64,000 bases of DNA from Micrococcaceae bacterium RIT 802 (GCA_016892645.1 JAFEMX010000001.1:434001-498000); one strand, 5' to 3'. Counted from the stretch's first letter, positions 38,401 through 46,553 are shown. Notes: generated by a model from the letters alone, not told the origin. Program-made: numbers and translations.

Positions 38401-38909
38401 TGGGCCTTCTTCAGCTCGGCGCGGCCGTCGGCGATCTTCTTCTTGTTCTGCGCGATCTGCTCTTTGCCGTCGGCCAGCTCCTGCTTGCCGTCCTGGAGTT
38501 TCTGGCGCCCGTCGGCGAGCTGGTCGTTGGCCTTCTTGACCTGGACGGCGGCATCGTCGAGCTGGTCCTGCGTGGTGAAGGGGTTGGAGGCCTCGCGGAC
38601 GTCCTTGAGATCCTCCAATTCGTCCAGCGAGGTGCCGATGGCCTTCTTCTGCTCGGTGGTGAAGCGTGAGCCGTCGGCCGTCTGGTAGACGATCGAGCCG
38701 CTGCCGCCGGAGAACTCCGGCATCTCGGCCTTCAGCTTGTCCAGGGCGCGCTGGGTCTCGGTTCCGGGGATGGAGAAGCTGTTGGTCAGCGTACCCATGA
38801 ACGCGCCGGCCGAGGCGCCGATCGCCAGCAGGGCGACGAGCCATGCGGAGACGAAGGCCCAGCGGCGGCGGTAGGCCAGGCGGCCGAGCTTGTAGAGGAA
38901 GGTGGCCAT
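35412..38909 (-). CDS. MMPL-family transporter with long Leu-x-x-Gly heptad region
   Basis: 1165 residues. An N-terminal helix (WAFVSAWLVALLAIGASAGAF) is followed by a large external part containing many AxGKxxLxxGK-type heptads (nucleotides about 37550-38530, residues about 125-455), the 'x-x-x-L-x-x-G' repeat seen in phage-infection-like and some MMPL proteins. Then come two RND/MMPL membrane blocks (ALALMLGLAVGIDYSLFIVH and ILLTGILFGLAMDYQVFLV, each with the conserved GxDY/MDY) and a Gly/Asn-rich cytoplasmic tail. MMPL proteins move lipids or drugs out of the cell with the proton gradient. tetR ends 3 nt upstream, implying one operon. Confidence 0.9.
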   Translation of the reverse strand: MATFLYKLGRLAYRRRWAFVSAWLVALLAIGASAGAFMGTLTNSFSIPGTETQRALDKLKAEMPEFSGGSGSIVYQTADGSRFTTEQKKAIGTSLDELEDLKDVREASNPFTTQDQLDDAAVQVKKANDQLADGRQKLQDGKQELADGKEQIAQNKKKIADGRAELKKAQAKIDDGRAQLADGKAELAQGKQKLAAPRAEVADGRQKLQAAKNQLAQGQQQYDAGASQIADGKAQLGEAEQDLKANEQEIADGREKYQAGAARMADQFGVSSLSQVPGAIAAAQKALDADPDTAPMTQKDIDQASAGVAKLNASKKQLDSGAAQLQQGKKTLAAKKQELAAGEKKSAAAKKKLDSGWAQIAANEKKLDAGAAQLAAGQAKVDAGARDIAANEAKLDAGQQEIDQNQAKLDAGEKELKAAEAKLPAAEKKLQDSERKLEDGQKDLALGERKAQSTQGMRFVSEDGTTVAVNVSFVGSADALTPEVREKIQDIAGEPASTGLEVDYSKEIVQDISSIFGSAEIIGLVIAAVVLLVMLGTLVAAGLPLVMAVLGVGAGVGGTLALSSVIEMASITPALALMLGLAVGIDYSLFIVHRHRRQLLDGMGMEESIGRATGTSGNAVVFAGLTVIIALSALAVPGLPFLSVLGLSAAFTVAMAVLIAITLTPALLGIIGKKLVSKRAWRKAAANAASDTSAAGAHAAPVSASTDSAAHPNATGNRGWGAFVTKRPILMGVVGILLLGIMALPALQLRTALPDGSAEPADSSAHQAYDLLSDKFGAGYNGPIIALADLPAGLDAEEAEVKTLDIADQLRGINGVVAAVPVGTNDAHTLGVLQIIPQDGPASAATEQVVTDIRNATPQIEADTGSHLALTGQVTAQIDVSERLAEVLPLYLGIVVGLSLVLLLLVFRSVVVPLLATAGFLLSLVAAFGATVAVYQWGWLSAVFGVETPGPIMSFLPILLTGILFGLAMDYQVFLVSGMRESFAHGEKPRAAVRSGFAHSAPVVTAAALIMTSVFAGFIFSHLTMIRAIGFSLAIGVILDAFVVRMTITPAIMHLLGRHAWYIPKWLERILPDVDVEGSKIAALSSGGAAGSAGGAGGAGGTPGTGPGSSGPDNNGGNGGGNDDGGGGGGHDAPHAAAADAPDDANAWFPFGEAHDPDERQDALR

Positions 38910-38912
38910 CGG

Positions 38913-39587
38913 TCAGGCCTCTCGGGTCGTGGCCGGGGCGGCCGAAACGTTCAGGGTGGGGAAGCCGTCGCGCAGCTGGGCCAGCGCGGTGGTCAGGTGG
39001 TCCTGCAGGCGGGTGAGCGAGGCGTCGGAGAGATCTCCGTCTGCCGTTTGGATCCAGTATTCGAAGGCCGCGCGGCCGGCCCCGATGAGCGAATTGGCGA
39101 ACACGGAGACCGTGAGGGGGTCCGCCCCCGGAAGGCGGCCGGTAATGGCGTCGACGAGGCGGGCCGCACAGTCGTTCCACGCCTCGAGCTGGAGGCGGTC
39201 CAGCTGTGGGCTGGCGTGGGCCGCGGCGACGAGTTCGGCGACCGGGGCCAGCAGGCTGCGGTCGGCCAGGCCATTGAGCGCGTTCACGGCGGCGGCCATG
39301 ATCGGCAGCTCGCGAGGCTGCGTCTCGAAGATCTGCAGCACGTGCTCCACGAAGGCCTCGGTGGGGCCGTTCAGCGCGGATTCGAGCGTGGAGAAGTAGT
39401 TGAAGAACGTCCGGCGCGAGACCCCGGCGGCCTCCGCCACCCGGTCCGCGGTGACCGCCTCCAGGCCTTCGGTGCGCAGCAACGCCAGGGAGGCGTCGAT
39501 GATCGCCTGGCGCGTGGCGGTCTTGTTGATTTCGCGGCGCGACGGCGTGGGCGTCGCGGGAGGGGACGTGTTCGGGGGGGCAATCAC
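38913..39587 (-). CDS. TetR-family transcriptional regulator
   Basis: 224 residues. The helix-turn-helix is clear: RQAIIDASLALLRTEGLEAVTADRVAEAAGVSRRTFFNYF is split over residues about 24-63. The C-terminal ligand domain has no recognisable specificity. The GTG at 39587 is preferred: TAGTGT (39595-39600) lies 7 nt before it, giving a leaderless start, whereas the ATG at 39593 is too close to that -10. It begins the tetR-mmpL operon and very likely represses it through the palindromes at 39593-39625. Confidence 0.88.
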   Translation of the reverse strand: MIAPPNTSPPATPTPSRREINKTATRQAIIDASLALLRTEGLEAVTADRVAEAAGVSRRTFFNYFSTLESALNGPTEAFVEHVLQIFETQPRELPIMAAAVNALNGLADRSLLAPVAELVAAAHASPQLDRLQLEAWNDCAARLVDAITGRLPGADPLTVSVFANSLIGAGRAAFEYWIQTADGDLSDASLTRLQDHLTTALAQLRDGFPTLNVSAAPATTREA

Positions 39588-39592
39588 GATCA

Positions 39593-39625
39593 TTACACTA
39601 CGTGCAAGTTTGCACGCTGTGCAAA
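39593..39625. promoter_or_regulatory. tetR-mmpL promoter with two palindromic operators
   Basis: TTTGCACGCTGTGCAAA (39609-39625) is perfect with 7-bp arms; TTACACTACGTGCAA (39593-39607) has 6-bp arms with one mismatch. On the minus strand TTGCAC, an 18-bp spacer and TAGTGT make the promoter, so both sites overlap it. They are the right size and place for TetR dimers. Confidence 0.72.
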
Positions 39626-39649
39626 TTACCGGAATGTGGGCTTCGCGAC

Positions 39650-39691
39650 ACAAAGCACCGGACCCGGTTCGTGGTGAACCGGGCCCGGTGC
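39650..39691 (-). terminator. Terminator after the dicarboxylate symporter gene
   Basis: A 16-bp stem with one mismatch (39655-39670 with 39676-39691), loop GTGGT, is followed on the minus strand by CTTTG. It lies 14 nt past the stop at 39705 and shields the tetR promoter. Confidence 0.75.
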
Positions 39692-39704
39692 GTGCGGGAA
39701 CTGC

Positions 39705-41123
39705 CTAGCGTGCGGCGGGTACCGCGGCGTCCCCGATTGCCGCCGCGGCGGCGTCGTCCGCAGCTGCCTCGTCCTGTGCGGCGGCGAACTCATCCGCGAA
39801 CGGGTTGCCGTTGCGCGGGGCGTTGTAGAGCTCGTGGTCCAGGATGCCCTCGCGCTTCGCGACGATGACCGGCACCAGTGCCTGACCGGCGACGTTGACC
39901 GCCGTGCGGCCCATGTCGATGATCGGGTCCACGGCCAGCAGCAGGCCGACACCAGCCAGGGGCAGTCCCAGCGTGGACAGCGTCAGGGTCAGCATCACGA
40001 CGGCGCCGGTGGTCCCTGCCGTCGCGGCCGAACCCAGGACCGAGACGATCGCGATGAGGATGTACTGCGTCACGTCGAGCTGGATCCCGAAGAACTGGGC
40101 GACGAAGATCGCGGCCACCGCAGGGTAGATCGCGGCGCAGCCATCCATCTTGGTCGTCGCGCCCAGCGGCACGGCGAACGAGGCATAGCCGCGCGGCACC
40201 CCGAGGTTGCGCTCGGTCACGCGCTGGGTCAGCGGCAGCGTGCCGATGGAGGAACGCGAGACGAAGCCCAGCTGCACCGCCGGCCAGACGCCGGAGAAGT
40301 AGGAACGCACGTTGAGGCCGTGGGAGCGGATGAGGATCGGGTACACCACGAAGAGCACCAGCGCGAGCCCGACGTAGATCGCCACGACGAATTTGCCCAA
40401 CGCGCCCATGGTGTCCCAGCCGTAGGAGGCGGTCGCGTTGCCGATCAGGCCGACGGTGCCCAGCGGGGCCAGGCGGATGATCCACCACAGCACCTTCTGG
40501 ATGATGGAGAGCAGCGAGGCGCTCAGGTCCAGGAATGGCTTGGCGGCCGAGCCGATCTTCAGGGCCGCGACGCCAACGGCCACGGCGATGACCAGGATCT
40601 GCAGGACGTTGAAGCTGATGCTCGTGTCCGCGACACCGTCGGTGATCTTCGTGCTGGACTCCAGGCCCAGGAAGTTCTGCGGGATGAGCCCCGTGAGGAA
40701 GGCCCACCAGTCGCCGGTCTTGCCGGTGTAGTCATCCGGCGTGCCCTGCCCGGTGTTGGCCCCGGGCTGGAAGATGGTGCCCAGGCCCATGCCGATCAGC
40801 ACGGCGATGAGGGCGGTGATGCCGAACCAGAGGATGGTCCGCCAGGCCAGCCGGGCGGCGTTGGTGACCTGCGCCAGGTTGGCGATCGAGGCGACGACGG
40901 CGAAGAAGATCAGCGGGATGACCGCCGCGCGCAGCAGCGAGACGTAGCTGGAGCCGATGGTGTCCAGGGTGGCGCCGAGCGCGTTGGGGGCGTCCTCGGT
41001 GCTGCCGGTGTACTTGGCGACCAGGCCCAGGACGACGCCGAGGATGAGGCCGGCGACGATTTGAGGCCCGAAGGCGGTCACCCAGCGGGGCAGTTTGCGG
41101 TGGGGTGCGGTTGATGTGCTCAC
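39705..41123 (-). CDS. Dicarboxylate/amino acid:cation symporter (DAACS family)
   Basis: 472 residues from GTG 41123. About eight helices and two hairpin loops as in GltPh: the serine-rich hairpin 1 is degenerate (GFVSRSSIGTLPLTQ), the conserved PLGATTKMDGCAAIYP (NMDGT-like) and AVDPIIDMGRTAVNVAGQALVP are present. These carriers take up glutamate, aspartate or C4-dicarboxylates with Na+ or H+. TACCGT at 41130-41135 lies 6 nt before the GTG, so the start is probably leaderless; ATG at 41147 has no ribosome site. The Ala/Asp-rich C-terminal tail is unusual but common in the group. Confidence 0.92.
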   Translation of the reverse strand: MSTSTAPHRKLPRWVTAFGPQIVAGLILGVVLGLVAKYTGSTEDAPNALGATLDTIGSSYVSLLRAAVIPLIFFAVVASIANLAQVTNAARLAWRTILWFGITALIAVLIGMGLGTIFQPGANTGQGTPDDYTGKTGDWWAFLTGLIPQNFLGLESSTKITDGVADTSISFNVLQILVIAVAVGVAALKIGSAAKPFLDLSASLLSIIQKVLWWIIRLAPLGTVGLIGNATASYGWDTMGALGKFVVAIYVGLALVLFVVYPILIRSHGLNVRSYFSGVWPAVQLGFVSRSSIGTLPLTQRVTERNLGVPRGYASFAVPLGATTKMDGCAAIYPAVAAIFVAQFFGIQLDVTQYILIAIVSVLGSAATAGTTGAVVMLTLTLSTLGLPLAGVGLLLAVDPIIDMGRTAVNVAGQALVPVIVAKREGILDHELYNAPRNGNPFADEFAAAQDEAAADDAAAAAIGDAAVPAAR

Positions 41124-41302
41124 CGGACGACGGTAGGGCGGAAACATACACCGGGGGGAGTCGTTGTTGCGCTTTGTGACGCCGGGGTGTCGCGGCCCCG
41201 GTGCCGGCCCTGCCGTGCATCCCGTGCGGGACAGGGCATCCGCCGGGGCATTCCCGATCCGGCTGTGGCGTATCTCTCCTTCCCGGTGACGCGGTTAAGG
41301 CA

Positions 41303-41338
41303 CGACGCCGGTGCCCCCTTCGGGAGGCACCGGCGTCG
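41303..41338 (-). terminator. Hairpin terminator after the DUF885 gene
   Basis: A 16-bp stem with one mismatch (41303-41318 with 41323-41338) and TTCG loop lies 27 nt past the stop at 41365. The T-run is poor. Confidence 0.6.
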
Positions 41339-41364
41339 AATACTGGTGCTGGCGAGGGCCCGGG

Positions 41365-43056
41365 TCAGCCGGCGGGCAGCAGCGCCCGGCGCAGCGTGTC
41401 CAGCCCGACCGAGCCCATGTTCAGCGCCTCGGTGTGGAAGGCGCGCAGATCGAACCCGTCGCCCTCGGCCTCGCGGCGGGCGTCGCGGATCTGCTCCCAG
41501 AGGCGTTGGCCGACCTTGTAGGAAGGGGCCTGGCCCGGCCAGCCGAGGTAGCGGGTGAACTCGAACCTGCGCTGGCCCTCGGAGATGTCCAGGTGCTTCG
41601 AGAGGAAGTCGTACCCCTTCTCCGGGGTCCACGGACCGGAGCCCCAGCGTTCGGGCATGTCCAGTTCCAGGTGCACGCCGATGTCGAACACGACGCGGGC
41701 CGCGCGCATCCGCTGCATGTCGAGCATGCCCATGTGGTCGCCCGGGTCCGCGAGGTAGCCCAGGTCCAGCATCAGCCGTTCGGCGTAGAGCGCCCAGCCC
41801 TCGCCGTGGCCGGAAACCCAGCAGGCGTTGCGGCGCCAGTTGTTCAGCGTGTCCTTGCGGTAGGTGGCGGTGCCGACCTGCAGGTGGTGGCCCGGGACCC
41901 CCTCGTGGTAGACCGTCGTGGTCTCCGCCCAGGTGGTGAACTCGTCCTCGCCGGCCGGAACGGACCACCACATGCGCCCGGGGCGGGTGAAGTCGTCCGA
42001 GGGGCCGGTGTAGTAGATGCCGCCCTCCTGCGTGGGGGCGATCATGCACTCGAGCCGGCGCATCGTGTCGGGGATGTCGAAGTGCACGCCGGCCAGGTCG
42101 GCGACGGCGCGGTCGGCCTTCTCCTGCATCCAGGTCTTCAGCGCGTCGGTGCCCTTGAGCTGGCGGTCCGCGTCGGCGTTGAGGATCTCCTTGGCCTCGG
42201 CAATCGAGGCACCGGCCTTGACCTGGTCGGCGACCTTTTCCTGTTCGGCGATCAGCCGGTCCAGTTCGGCCACGCCCCACGCGTAGGTCTCGTCCAGGTC
42301 CACCTCGGCGCCGATGAAGCGGCGCGAGCACAGCGAATAGTACTCCCGGCCCACGGCGTCCTTCTCCGGGGCGGCCGGCAGCAGCTCGGTCTCCAGGAAG
42401 TCGGCCAGGCGGGTGTAGGCGGCCGCCGCGTCGGCGGCGTTCGCGGACAGCTCCGCACGCAGGGACTCGTCCAGCTCGCCGTCGGTGGGGCTGGCGTTGG
42501 CGGCGAGTGAGGTGAAGAAGCCACCGTCCTTGGCGTAGTCGCGGGCCTGTTCGACGACGATGCGCACCTGGCGCGCGGCGGCGACGTGGCCCTCGTCCCG
42601 GCTCTTGCGCAGCGAGGCGGTGTAGCCGTCGAGCGCGGCGCCGACGTTGGCCAGCCGGCCGGCAATGTGCCCCCATTGCCCGGCGGTGTCGGTGGGCATC
42701 AGGTCGAAGATCGCGCGGATGTCCTGGGCCGGGCAGGCGATGTTGTTCAGCTCGGTGATGCCGGTGGCGTGCAGCTCCAGATCCAGTCCGAGGCGTTCGC
42801 GCATGGCGTCCAGGGTGATGGCATCGACGTCGTCCACGGGCTCGAGGCCCTGGAGCGCGTCGAGCGTCTCACTCGCTGCCGCGGCGTAGGCGTCCTGCCC
42901 GGCGGGGGAGTAGTCGGAGTATTCGGTCTCGTGGCCGGGGATGCCCAGCGAGGTGGCGAAGTCCGGGGCGAGCTCGAGCAGGCGGTCGAAGAAGCGGTCC
43001 GCGACGGCGTCGATGGCGCTCGGGGTCCGGGTGGCGGCAGATGTGGCGTTGGTCAT
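41365..43056 (-). CDS. DUF885 (metallopeptidase-like) protein
   Basis: 563 residues. The C-terminal half carries VYHEGVPGHHLQ, the HExxxxHH-like zinc motif of DUF885 proteins, with SGHGEGWALYAERL downstream providing the usual Glu. Members are predicted gluzincin peptidases and one is known from yeast-like homologues only by sequence; substrates are unknown. No signal peptide is present, so it is cytoplasmic. The start ATG at 43056 has no ribosome site but TAGTCT (43064-43069) lies 7 nt before it, a leaderless arrangement. Confidence 0.9.
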   Translation of the reverse strand: MTNATSAATRTPSAIDAVADRFFDRLLELAPDFATSLGIPGHETEYSDYSPAGQDAYAAAASETLDALQGLEPVDDVDAITLDAMRERLGLDLELHATGITELNNIACPAQDIRAIFDLMPTDTAGQWGHIAGRLANVGAALDGYTASLRKSRDEGHVAAARQVRIVVEQARDYAKDGGFFTSLAANASPTDGELDESLRAELSANAADAAAAYTRLADFLETELLPAAPEKDAVGREYYSLCSRRFIGAEVDLDETYAWGVAELDRLIAEQEKVADQVKAGASIAEAKEILNADADRQLKGTDALKTWMQEKADRAVADLAGVHFDIPDTMRRLECMIAPTQEGGIYYTGPSDDFTRPGRMWWSVPAGEDEFTTWAETTTVYHEGVPGHHLQVGTATYRKDTLNNWRRNACWVSGHGEGWALYAERLMLDLGYLADPGDHMGMLDMQRMRAARVVFDIGVHLELDMPERWGSGPWTPEKGYDFLSKHLDISEGQRRFEFTRYLGWPGQAPSYKVGQRLWEQIRDARREAEGDGFDLRAFHTEALNMGSVGLDTLRRALLPAG

Positions 43057-43063
43057 AGTGACC

Positions 43064-43069
43064 AGACTA
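43064..43069 (-). promoter_or_regulatory. Leaderless-type -10 (TAGTCT) for the DUF885 gene
   Basis: TANNNT lies 7 nt before the ATG at 43056 on the minus strand, with no Shine-Dalgarno sequence between. Confidence 0.5.
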
Positions 43070-43122
43070 GCCGCTTGTGAAGCCCTTGTTGAAGGGTTTT
43101 CCGGGGCAGGTTTTCCCCGCGC

Positions 43123-43413
43123 CTAGAACCGGCCGCTGCGCCAGGCCCCGGGGTGCCCGGAGAGCTGGTGGCGGCGGCGGGCCTGGCTGCGCAGTGCGTC
43201 GCGGCGCGAGCCGGTGGGTCCGGTGCCGGAATCGTCCGTCCCGCCCGGGGTGCCACCGGAGAGCGCCGTGAGGACCGCGGCCAGGGCCGCGACCTCCTCG
43301 GCATCGGGGTTGCCGCGCACGACCCGGAACAACTCCGGTGAGGTGCCCGCAGAGGGGGCACCGCCGTCGTGCAGGGTCTTGTCGGTGACCCGGACCGCCT
43401 GGTCGCCGGTCAC
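43123..43413 (-). CDS. accE: Acyl-CoA carboxylase epsilon subunit
   Basis: 96 residues. The segment [22 protein letters not shown] is the hallmark of actinobacterial acyl-CoA carboxylase epsilon subunits, which bind the beta hexamer and tune its activity; the Arg-rich C-terminus ([17 protein letters not shown]) is also typical. GTG at 43413 overlaps the accB stop (GTGA), so the two are translationally coupled. A Gly/Thr/Ser-rich linker of about 20 residues is in the middle. Confidence 0.92.
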   Translation of the reverse strand: MTGDQAVRVTDKTLHDGGAPSAGTSPELFRVVRGNPDAEEVAALAAVLTALSGGTPGGTDDSGTGPTGSRRDALRSQARRRHQLSGHPGAWRSGRF

Positions 43414-45023
43414 AGCGGGATGTTCCCGTGCTTCTTGGCCGGCAGCGAGGCGTGCTTGTCGCGCAGGGCGCGCAGCCCGCGGACGATCTGGGTGCGGGTG
43501 TCGGCGGGGGCGATGACCGCGTCGATGTAGCCCAGCTCGGCGGCCTGGTAGGGGTTGAGCAGCTCGGCCTCGTAGCCCTCGATGATCTCGGTGCGGCGGG
43601 CCTCGACGTCTCCGCCGTCGGCGGCGATGGCCGCCAGGTCGCGGCGGTAGAGGATGTTGACCGCGCCCTGGGCGCCCATGACGCCGATCTGGGCGGTGGG
43701 CCAGGCCAGGTTCAGGTCGGCGCCGAGCTTCTTGGAGCCCATGACGATGTAGGCGCCGCCGTAGGCCTTGCGGGTGATGACGGTCAGCTTCGGGACGGTG
43801 GCCTCGGCGTAGGCGAAGAGCAGCTTGGCGCCGCGGCGGATGATGCCCTGGAACTCCTGGTCCTTGCCGGGCAGGAAGCCGGGGACGTCGACGAGGGTGA
43901 GGATCGGGATGCCGAACGCGTCGCAGTGCCGCACGAAGCGGGCGGCCTTTTCCGAGGCGGCGATGTCCAGGGTGCCGGCGAACTGCAGGGGCTGGTTGGC
44001 CACGATGCCGATGCTGCGGCCCTCGACGCGGGCGTAGCCGATCATCACGTTGGGAGCGTAGAGCGCCTGCATCTCCAGGAAGGCGCCGTCGTCGACGATG
44101 TGCTCGATGACCGTGCGCATGTCGTAGGGCTGGTTGGCGGAGTCGGGGATCAGCGCGTCGAGGTCGAGGTCGGATGCGGTGATCTCGAGTTCCTCCTCGA
44201 ACTCCACGGGTGGGGCCTCGGTGAGGTTGTTGGAGGGCAGGTAGTCGAGCAGTTCCTTGACGAAGTCGATCGCGTCGGATTCGTCGGTGGCCAGGTAGGT
44301 GGCGGTGCCGGTGTTGGCGTTGTGCTGGCGGGCACCGCCGAGGGTCTCCATGTCGACCTCCTCGCCGGTGACGGTCTTGATGACGTCGGGTCCGGTGATG
44401 AACATGTGGCTGGTCTTGTCCACCATGACGATGAAGTCGGTCAGGGCCGGGGAGTAGGCGGCACCGCCGGCGCAGGGGCCGAGGATGACGGAGATCTGCG
44501 GGACGACGCCGGAGGCGTGGACGTTGTTGCGGAAGATGTCGGCGAACATCGCCAGCGAGGCGACGCCCTCCTGGATGCGGGCGCCGCCGCCGTCGTTGAT
44601 GCCCACGACCGGGCAGCCGTTGCGCAGGGCGAACTCCTGGACCTTGACGATCTTCTCGCCGTTGACCTTGCTCAGCGAGCCGCCGTAGACGGTGAAGTCC
44701 TGGGAGTAGACGGCCACGAGGCGGCCGTCGACCGTGCCGTGGCCGGAGACGACGCCGTCGCCGAGCGGGTGCTTGGCGTCCATGCCGAAGGCGGTGGTGC
44801 GGTGCACGGCCAGGGCATCGAATTCGACGAACGAGCCCTCATCCAGCAGCAGCTCGATGCGCTCGCGGGCGGTGTTCTTGCCGCGCGCGTGCTGCTTTTC
44901 GATGGCGGCCTGGCCGGAGGGGGCCTGCGACAGCGACTGCCGGCGCCGGAATTCGGCGATCTTGCCCGCGGTGGTGGACACGTCGATCTGCTCGTCCGGG
45001 TCCTGGAGGCCGGTCTCGCTCAT
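43410..45023 (-). CDS. accB: Acyl-CoA carboxylase beta subunit (carboxyltransferase)
   Basis: 537 residues, crotonase-fold carboxyltransferase of the AccD/PccB group. Oxyanion-hole glycines are in [13 protein letters not shown] and in the second half in [29 protein letters not shown] and [14 protein letters not shown] are strongly conserved. It transfers CO2 from the biotin of AccA3 to acetyl- or propionyl-CoA. The ATG at 45023 has GGGAG 8 nt upstream. The candidate promoter is TAGACT (45086-45091, minus strand), with a palindrome immediately upstream at 45115-45131. Confidence 0.95.
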   Translation of the reverse strand: MSETGLQDPDEQIDVSTTAGKIAEFRRRQSLSQAPSGQAAIEKQHARGKNTARERIELLLDEGSFVEFDALAVHRTTAFGMDAKHPLGDGVVSGHGTVDGRLVAVYSQDFTVYGGSLSKVNGEKIVKVQEFALRNGCPVVGINDGGGARIQEGVASLAMFADIFRNNVHASGVVPQISVILGPCAGGAAYSPALTDFIVMVDKTSHMFITGPDVIKTVTGEEVDMETLGGARQHNANTGTATYLATDESDAIDFVKELLDYLPSNNLTEAPPVEFEEELEITASDLDLDALIPDSANQPYDMRTVIEHIVDDGAFLEMQALYAPNVMIGYARVEGRSIGIVANQPLQFAGTLDIAASEKAARFVRHCDAFGIPILTLVDVPGFLPGKDQEFQGIIRRGAKLLFAYAEATVPKLTVITRKAYGGAYIVMGSKKLGADLNLAWPTAQIGVMGAQGAVNILYRRDLAAIAADGGDVEARRTEIIEGYEAELLNPYQAAELGYIDAVIAPADTRTQIVRGLRALRDKHASLPAKKHGNIPL

Positions 45024-45114
45024 GCGGGAGACTCCCGTCTGCTTGAAAATAGTAGGAATGGCACAACCAACGTGCCCGCATGGCCAGTCTAGTGACGCCG
45101 CATGCCGGGTCCGC

Positions 45115-45131
45115 TGTAGGAACCCTACAAA
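45115..45131. promoter_or_regulatory. Palindrome upstream of accB (shared with accA3)
   Basis: TGTAGGAACCCTACAAA contains TGTAGG-AAC-CCTACA, a perfect 6-bp inverted repeat. On the minus strand it reads CTTTGTAGG-N4-CTACA as at 33547-33565. It lies about -36 to -52 from the inferred transcription start, directly upstream of the -35 region. Confidence 0.65.
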
Positions 45132-45208
45132 GTCGCCGCGTGTGGCTCGGTCGATACCGGGGCCAAAACTCTTGTTACTGGCGGGTAACATTTGGAGTAA
45201 GTTTCCCG

Positions 45209-45214
45209 TAGGCT
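45209..45214 (+). promoter_or_regulatory. Leaderless-type -10 (TAGGCT) for the SDR gene
   Basis: TAGGCT lies 6 nt before the ATG at 45221 and no Shine-Dalgarno sequence fits. The divergent accB start is 197 bp away. Confidence 0.55.
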
Positions 45215-45220
45215 GGTGTC

Positions 45221-46096
45221 ATGACCGAGTCTTCAGCACCCCAGAACCCTGCCGGCGACGCCGCCGATGATTCCCGCCCCTTCTCCGGGCGCACCGTCCT
45301 GATGAGCGGTGGCAGCCGCGGCATCGGGCTGGCCATCGCGTTGCAGCTGGCCGCCGGCGGCGCGAACATCGCCCTGATGGCCAAGACCGCCACCGCCCAT
45401 CCCTCCCTCGAGGGGACCGTCTACACCGCGGCCGAGCAGATCCGCTCCTACGGTGTCCGGGCGCTGCCGATCGTCGGCGACGTGCGCAACGATGCGGATG
45501 TCCAGGGCGCCGTCGAGGCGACCGTGGCCGAATTCGGCGGCATCGACATCGTGGTGAACAACGCCTCGGCCATCGACCTGTCCACCACGGATGCCGTGTC
45601 GATGAAGCGCTACGACCTGATGCAGGACATCAACGTCCGCGGGACCTTCCTGCTCTCCAAGCTGAGCCTGGACGCCTTGCGCGCCTCGGACAACGCCCAC
45701 ATCCTCACCCTGTCCCCACCGCTGAACCTGGACCCGAAATGGGCCGGCGCCAACCTGGCCTACACGATGGCCAAGTACGGGATGTCCCTGACCACGCTGG
45801 GGCTGGCCGAGGAACTGCGCGGAGACGGGATCGCCGTGAACTCGCTGTGGCCGGCCACGATCATCGACACCGCGGCCATCCGCAACATGCCCGGCGGCGA
45901 GCAGATGGTCCGCGGGGCCCGCAAGGACGTCATCGTCTCCGATGCGGCCGCCGCCATCCTGGCCCGGCCCGCGAGCGAATGCACCGGCAACTTCTTCATC
46001 GACGAGGAGGTCCTGCGTGCCGAGGGGGTCACCGACTTCAGCGGCTACAGCCTGGGGGCACCGGAGGACCGGCTGGTTCCCGACATGTTCCTCTGA
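45221..46096 (+). CDS. Short-chain dehydrogenase/reductase (HSDL2-like)
   Basis: 291 residues. Rossmann motif GGSRGIGLAIAL, the NNAS segment (VVNNASAIDL) and the active-site YTMAKYGMS are present; the catalytic Ser lies in LTLSPPLNL. The sequence after the Rossmann motif (MAKTATAHPSLEGTVYTAA) resembles HSDL2-type SDRs, which in eukaryotes are peroxisomal lipid enzymes. Reaction unknown; an acyl-chain role would fit the acc neighbourhood but is inference. The C-terminus ends APEDRLVPDMFL, as in relatives. It is transcribed away from accB. Confidence 0.9.
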   Translation: MTESSAPQNPAGDAADDSRPFSGRTVLMSGGSRGIGLAIALQLAAGGANIALMAKTATAHPSLEGTVYTAAEQIRSYGVRALPIVGDVRNDADVQGAVEATVAEFGGIDIVVNNASAIDLSTTDAVSMKRYDLMQDINVRGTFLLSKLSLDALRASDNAHILTLSPPLNLDPKWAGANLAYTMAKYGMSLTTLGLAEELRGDGIAVNSLWPATIIDTAAIRNMPGGEQMVRGARKDVIVSDAAAAILARPASECTGNFFIDEEVLRAEGVTDFSGYSLGAPEDRLVPDMFL

Positions 46097-46311
46097 CCCG
46101 CAGCCCGCGGCCGGGCCCGGGGGTCCTGGCGGTGGAGCCGCCACCGGATCTGCTGGCCGGCACGCCGGGCGAGGAATCGGTCGTCCACCCCTGGGCACCC
46201 GCGGCCGCAAGACAGGCCTTGAGGCGCTGAGGGTTGCGGCCATCGACGCAGGCAACACCGCCGCGTACGGTGGAATGAAGGACCACCAGCCAGCGATGGA
46301 GGGAGCCGGGC

Positions 46312-46479
46312 ATGTTTGGATCGATCGGGCAACCGGTATCGGGCGGAAAGAACGACCAGTCGGCGCGTCTGTTCCTGAAGTACCTGCGCGCCGAGGGGGA
46401 CCGCCCCGGTGGCCGCCGACAGCGGGAACGACGGCGGGATGTGTGGCGTCGCGTCAAGGCATGGCTGGCCCGGCGCTGA
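46312..46479 (+). CDS. Small basic protein, 55 codons, unknown function
   Basis: ATG at 46312 follows GGAGGGAG by 6 nt. The translation starts MFGSIGQPVSGGKNDQSARL and ends in an Arg-rich stretch (RRQRERRRDVWRRVKAWLARR read in two parts). No family is recognised. It lies between the SDR stop and birA in a 457-bp interval that otherwise has no gene. The ribosome site and the frame staying open support it; conservation cannot be judged here. Confidence 0.5.
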   Translation: MFGSIGQPVSGGKNDQSARLFLKYLRAEGDRPGGRRQRERRRDVWRRVKAWLARR

Positions 46480-46540
46480 ACGCGCACCCGCCGCAGGGGA
46501 AGCTCCCACGATCAACATCCCCGGGCCGGGGCGGTCCGGA

Positions 46541-46546
46541 TAGGCT
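46541..46546 (+). promoter_or_regulatory. Leaderless-type -10 (TAGGCT) for birA
   Basis: TAGGCT lies 7 nt before the ATG at 46554 and there is no Shine-Dalgarno sequence. Confidence 0.55.
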
Positions 46547-46553
46547 TGAACCC

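Noticed and set aside
37550-38530. Tandem DNA repeat in the MMPL gene
   Set aside because: The repetition is at protein level (heptads) within one open frame and not an exact DNA repeat or CRISPR.
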